Shown here: one piece after another, positions 59,326 to 64,000 of the stretch | Numbering within the stretch: position 1 is the first letter of the stretch | Layout of the letters: each line of letters begins with the position of its first letter | Assembly (NCBI GenBank): GCA_015178975.1 | Contig: WHVD01000162.1 | Location: 62,001 to 126,000 of the forward strand | DNA: 64,000 nt | Direction: 5' to 3' | Source of the DNA: Hysterangium stoloniferum | Lineage: Eukaryota > Basidiomycota > Agaricomycetes > Hysterangiales > Hysterangiaceae | Position numbers and translations under genes: made by a program | The notes under the pieces: model-generated | Seen by the model: the letters and a program-made list of their open reading frames with translations, nothing else | What the model was told of the DNA's origin: nothing | Databases searched by the model: none

Positions 59326-60162
59326 ATGGGTCCCAAGCCAATGCCACACAAGCCAATGCCAACTGCCAGGCCCTCCATGGGCAATTCGTATCGGGCTCCA
59401 CTCACTGTGGCCCAAACCTTGGCACAGTGAGAAGAGCAGTGCTGACAGCGAGAAGAGGTGGAAAGGGAGGCCAAGGAGGCTGAGGAGCAGTTGGACAGGG
59501 AGTACCAGGTGGCACTGGCTGTGGAAGAAGAGGTTGAGAGGCAGAGGAAATGGGATGAGGAGGAGGCTGTGCAGGTTGCTGCGGAGAAAGCCAGGGTGGC
59601 TGTGGATAGGGCTGCAGTTGCCACAGGAAAGGTACATAAGTCCTATTGATTTATCATGTTGACTTGACTAACTTGGCATTTTCAGCACAAGGCGGCAGAG
59701 GTTGAGTTGGAGTCTGAGGGGGAGCCAGAGAGCCCCCAAAAGGTAAACCTCGGGTCCATGGATATTCTGGGAAACTAACCATATCAACAGAAGACAAAGA
59801 AAGCGGCTCCAGTCTGCCTACACATTAGGAATGACCCATCATGGTGTTCCAGTTGTAATGACCGGAACACTGACTGCAATTGGAAGTCCAGGTGGGGACC
59901 AGGCTGCTGGCAATGTGCACACCTCAAAGTGAGGTGCTCACTTGTTCACGAGCAGCCCACAGGGTCCATGGCATGGGAAGCGAGTGGGTCAGATGGGATC
60001 ATGGGTTTGGATGAGGTCCTGGGGTGGATCACTGAGGGCATAGAGGCCCAAAACGAGTTGCTTAGGAAGAGCAACCCAGTGCAGGTGGTAGTGGTGAATG
60101 AACTCCATGGGCTCCACTTGGAGTTTTGGAAGTTCCTGGCAGAGTACAGTGGTTATGTATGA
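59326..60162 (+). pseudogene. Antisense accessory gene, copy 3 (best preserved)
   Basis: Start MGPKPMPHKPMPTARPS, then MGNSYRAPLTVAQTLAQ. Two stops follow, where copy 2 keeps a Trp at the first. Then a coiled coil (REAKEAEEQLDREYQVALAV). Introns: GTACATAAG...TTTTCAG at about 59632-59688, and GTAAACC...CAACAG at about 59742-59789. The acidic exon between them is HKAAEVELESEGEPESPQK. The next exon has a cysteine cluster (CSSCNDRNTDC, CWQCAHLKVRC) and ends GIEAQNELLRKSNPVQVV to YSGYV, stop 60160-60162. It lies antisense, tail to tail with pol and between pol and the 3' LTR. The Cx2C-x6-C ... Cx2C-x5-C pattern suggests zinc binding; the function is unknown. Confidence 0.6.
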
Positions 60163-60289
60163 AGAACCACAGATCAGGGGTTCCGAGGATACCAGGTCTG
60201 ATGAGGATGGGGTTCCCATGGAGATTGTGGAGCTCCCTCAGGAGATGGCTGAAGTTGGGCAGAAACATAGCCCCATAAATGTAGATGAA

Positions 60290-60345
60290 GAGAAATAATA
60301 AAACTTAATAAAAATTTTTTTTTTAAAATAAAAGTAAAACGTGAA
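60290..60345. terminator. Shared poly(A) region between convergent genes
   Basis: AATAATAAAACTTAATAAAA followed by a T tract and AAAATAAAAG gives AATAAA-like signals on the plus strand and A/T tracts usable from both sides. A similar block lies at 55625-55675 beside copy 2. Confidence 0.5.
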
Positions 60346-60379
60346 AAGCATAAAAGTCCGTGGGAAAATCCGCTAGGAC

Positions 60380-63300
60380 TTAAGAACTTGTCAGAAACCT
60401 GTAAAAGCAAAGAGAGACATAGGGTGACAGGGAAAAATAAGAATGAGTCCAATCATAACACAGTCCATGGAATGTGGTCAGAGAGAAGATAGTGGTCCGG
60501 GTTTGAGCGGGTATGCTGTATGAAAAGTCAGTAATGAGTTCTGTGGCATTACCCAGTTCTGTGGCTCCATGAGGTCTCTTCATCACTGCCCTTGTAACCC
60601 ACCCACTTGACCAAGTAAAGCAGTTTACAAGTGCATTGACACTTGTCAATTTTCGAATCTAAAATTTGTGAGATTTCAAACTCAGGTTCTCTGTCAATAA
60701 TGACTGGAGGAGGCAGAGATTGCATGTGATCTGGAATAGTGTTAGCAGTACAAGGTTCTAACATAGAAACATGAAATACTGGGTGTACTGCACACATGCT
60801 ATCTGGAAGCTGTAGGGTCCATGAAACTGAACCTACTTGTGCTATTATTTCAAATGGACCTAAATATTTTTCAGCAAGCTTTTTTGATGGACAGGTAGTC
60901 CAGAAGAATTGAGCTTTGACAAAAATGTGATCGCCAATTTTGAAGTTAGGTGGCAGAATCCAGTGTTTGTCCACTGAATACTGATATTCCTCTTGGGCAG
61001 ACTTTATTGCAGTCTGGAGTTCCTCATGGAGCTCGTGGAGGTCTGTGATGAACTCTTGAGCATGGGTGGAGGCGGGATTTCATTCTGGATGTACTGTAAT
61101 ATTTGGATTATATCCTTTATTTGCAAAGAATGGGGAAATGCCAGTAGTTGCTGAAGGTGCATTGTTGTAAGCAAATTCAGCAAGTGGTAATAGGGATTTC
61201 CAATTGTCCTGTTGATAGTTGCAATATATACAGAGGTATTGTTCCAATGTCTGATTGATGCATTTGGTTTGTCCATCACTTTCCGGGTGATGTGCAGATG
61301 TGAAATGTAATTTCATGTCCAAGGATTTCCTGAGGGATCTAAAGAAGTGAGACACAAACTCTGATCCTCAATCAGAAGTTACATGGGACAGAACTCTGTG
61401 CTTGGAAAATACTTGGATAATAAAAAGTTCCGCTAACTGCATGGACGTAATGGTATCATATGTAGGAATTAATATACCTTGTTTTGAGAATCTGTCAACA
61501 ATGACTAGAATGGCAGAAAAGCCTTTGGAATCTGGTAGGTGTTCAATGAAATCCATAGAAATGGAATTCCATGGGTATTCCAGTACCAGGAGTTGTTTCA
61601 AAAGGCTGTATGGCTTGTGTCACTGTGATTTAGAGTGTGAACAAGTAGTGCAAGATTTACAATAGTGCTTAATGAATCCTTGGAGTCTGGGCCAAGTGTA
61701 TTCTCTTCTTATTAATGATAGAGTTTGTTGAACCCAAAATGTCCCGAGAGTGGATGGTCATGTTTGTATTGGAGGATCCTGAGACAGAGGCTGTCAGAGT
61801 CCAGTACATAGATGTGATCGTCAAGTCTAATGAAACCATGCTGGTCAAGATACCACTGGTGTTGACCGGGGTCCACAGGATTATCAAAGTGTGCTTTAGT
61901 TATTGGGTCTAGCGGAATTGCCGATAGAATATCTTGATGTAGCTTCTCAATATCCATAATGATAATTCCACGGACAATGGGATGAATGAGGAAAGTTGTG
62001 CAGACTGATGCGGTAAGTTGCTGATTCATGAAAATGGGTTTCAAGTTGTGCAGGTTTACCATGGCATAGTCGTTACTCCCCTCTTTAGGATAGACATCCC
62101 ATCATCTAGTTAAAGCATCAGGTTTGCCACTGAGATGGCCGGGTCGAAAGCAGATAATCATATTGAAAGCTGATAGGTATTCAGACCAGCACGCCTGCTG
62201 GTGGGTCAAAAGTTTTGTAGTAGAAAAGTATTCCAGGTTTTTGTGATCTGTTACAATGTCAATCAGAATTCCCAAGCCTTCCAAATAGTCTCACCATGTT
62301 TTGAAAGCTGAAACAATTGCTAGGAGTTCCTTATCATGAATGTCATAATTGAGCTCTGGTGAAAGTGCGGGACAGAAAAGCCATGGGGTGGACTTCTCCA
62401 TTGGAGTCCTGGATAGATAGAATGGCTCCAAGTGCATAGTCCGAGGCATCCATTTCAACAATGAGTGGAAAGTCTGGTTTCCAATGCGACAGAATAGGAG
62501 CTGAAGAAAGAGAATTTTTTAAAAGATTGAAAGCTTTTTGACACTTATCATTAAAATTCCATGGAGTATCCTTACGTGTAAGATGGGTAAGGGGAACGGT
62601 GATGTTGGAATATCCGTGGATAAACCATCAGTAAAAATTGGCAAAGCCAAGGAAAGATTGTATATCTTTGACTTTTCAGGGTTCTGGCCAATCCTTGATG
62701 ACTTGTACTTCAGTTTCATCCATGTGGAGTCCATCAGGTCCCACTATGAAGCCCAGGTATTCCACAGAGTCCATGTCAAAAGTACATTTTTTTCCATTTG
62801 TGAATAAACCATGTTGTCTGAGTCTCCAGAGAACTTCATGGACTTGTTTGTCGTGTTCCGCAGGGTCCTCGGAGTAGATAAGAATGACATCCAAGTAAAC
62901 AATGATGCATACATCAAGCATGTCAGAGAAAATGTTGTTGATAAAATGCTGAAAAACAGATGGAGCATTGGTGAGTCCAAAGGGCATCACCAACCACTCA
63001 AAGGCCCCATAACAGGTTCTGAAAGTGGTTTTCCATTCATCTCCCATGGAGATCTGGACCAAATGGTAGGCGTGTTTAAGGTCTATTTTGGTATAAATCC
63101 AGGCATTCCGTGGAGCATCGAGCAGGTCAGATATAAGTGGAAGTGGATACTTATCCTTTTTTGTGACAGCATTGAGTCCTCTGAAATCAACACATAGTCT
63201 AAGGGATCCATCCTTTTTCTTGACAAACAGAACAGGTGCTCCAAAAGGAGACTTAGAGGGTCTGATAATGCCTATGGACAAATGTTCATCCAGGAAATTG

Positions 63301-63985
63301 CAGATTGCGGAAAGTTCCATGGAGGAAAGTGGGTAAATATGTCCAAGGGATGGCTGAGCGCCTTCTTCGAGGTCGATTTTTAAGTCATACTCTCTGTGGG
63401 GCAGAAGCCGGTCAGCTTGCTGCTTACTAAAAACATCCATGAAGTCGTGATATTTCTCCAGGATGCCTTCTAGATCAGCAGTTTGCTCAGAAGTGGATAC
63501 CAGAGTTGAGAAACCACCAGTTGCTTCATCAATTTTCAAATTGATAGTGAATGCCTGGGACCTGTCCATTTTTATAGCCCTAATAACGCTGCAGCATTAA
63601 TAAGAGAAATAGACAGAGGTGCCATGGGTTCTGGGGAAGCCATGGGTTCTGGGGAAGCCATGGGTTCTGGGGAAGCCATAGGTTCCGGGGAAGCCACAGG
63701 TTCCAGGGAAGCCACAGGTTCCAGGGAAGCCACAGGTTCCAGGGAAGCCACAGGTTCCAGGGAAGCCACAGGTTCCAGGGAAGCCACAGGTTCCAGGGAA
63801 GCCACAGGTTCCAGGGAAGCCACAGGTTCCAGGGAAGCCACAGGTTCCAGGGAAGCCACAGGTTCCAGGGAAGCCACAGGTTCCAGGGAAGCCACAGGTT
63901 CCAGGGAAGCCACAGGTTCCAGGGAAGCCAAAGGTTCCAGGGAAGCCATAGGTTCCAGGGAAGCCATGGGTGCCATAGGGATCAC
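60380..63985 (-). pseudogene. Ty3/chromovirus pol, frameshifted
   Basis: Minus-strand order: repeat-rich leader (63985-63620); SISLINAAALLGL to FTINLKID joined by a frameshift (63570); reverse transcriptase 63569-62676 with LPPHREYDL-like DRLLPHREYDLKI, FVKKKDGSLRLCVDFRGLN and WLVMPFGLTNAPSVFQ. The active site reads YLDVIL instead of YLDD. After a shift, the RNase H region has [12 protein letters not shown] and [14 protein letters not shown]. Integrase has HPLSGHFGFNK, HYCKSCTTCSHSK (zinc site), SMDFIEHLPDSKGFSAIL, TSAHHPESDGQT and KLAEKYLGPFEII. The chromodomain FEISQILDSK and LLYLVKWVGYKGSDEETSW ends near 60580, with a tail in another frame to about 60380. Several stops and shifts; not functional. 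Gag and the 5' LTR would lie right of the window. Confidence 0.88.
63620..63975. repeat. 18-bp minisatellite inside the Ty3 coding region
   Basis: About 20 units of CAGGTTCCAGGGAAGCCA, coding ASLEPV/ASPEPM on the minus strand. The frame stays open because 18 is a multiple of three. Units are most uniform in the middle and diverged at both edges, as in an array growing from its centre. Confidence 0.92.
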
Positions 63986-64000
63986 AGGAGTCCTCGAGAC

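Overview
The window looks like nuclear DNA of a filamentous basidiomycete, probably an Agaricomycete. Genes carry many short GT-AG introns (about 47-135 bp). The repeats are Ty3 chromoviruses, Ty1/copia elements, Tc1/mariner DD34E elements and a tRNA-derived SINE. There is no bacterial gene organisation. The species cannot be named from the sequence.

Layout: three repeat islands (1-3953, about 14450-27300, 39760-64000) alternate with two gene-bearing stretches (3954-14436 and about 27500-39700). By eye the islands are rich in TG/CA and poor in CG, while the gene stretches are richer in CG. The islands hold nested LTRs. I could match 5-bp target-site duplications for nine solo LTRs or simple LTR insertions and for one element with both LTRs (15175-21354, GTGGG). 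That element sits inside a Tc1 transposase relic, whose reading frame resumes exactly after it.

The best genes are a paralogous pair at 11526-14436 and 35339-38261, with matching exon junctions. Each encodes an N-terminal helical bundle resembling the MLKL/HeLo-type domain of cell-death executioners, then a kinase-like segment with a beta3-type lysine and an HPNLLQLIG-like strand, then a long C-terminal region I do not recognise, with a conserved GDIGY core. A decayed third copy lies near 28.8 kb. I read them as candidate fungal regulated-cell-death or self/non-self proteins; the function is inference. The other genes in these stretches are weakly supported spliced models.

The repeats have their own oddities. 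A broken, intronless SIRT4-like sirtuin copy lies inside the LTR element between TGCA-rich minisatellites. A Ty3 lineage carries an antisense, intron-containing coiled-coil plus cysteine-cluster gene between pol and the 3' LTR, in three copies. Two Tc1 elements have ends that are themselves palindromic. A box of about 28 bp is shared by LTR families that otherwise differ. At 60.4-64 kb is a damaged chromovirus pol with a mutated reverse-transcriptase active site; its gag and 5' LTR would lie beyond the right edge.
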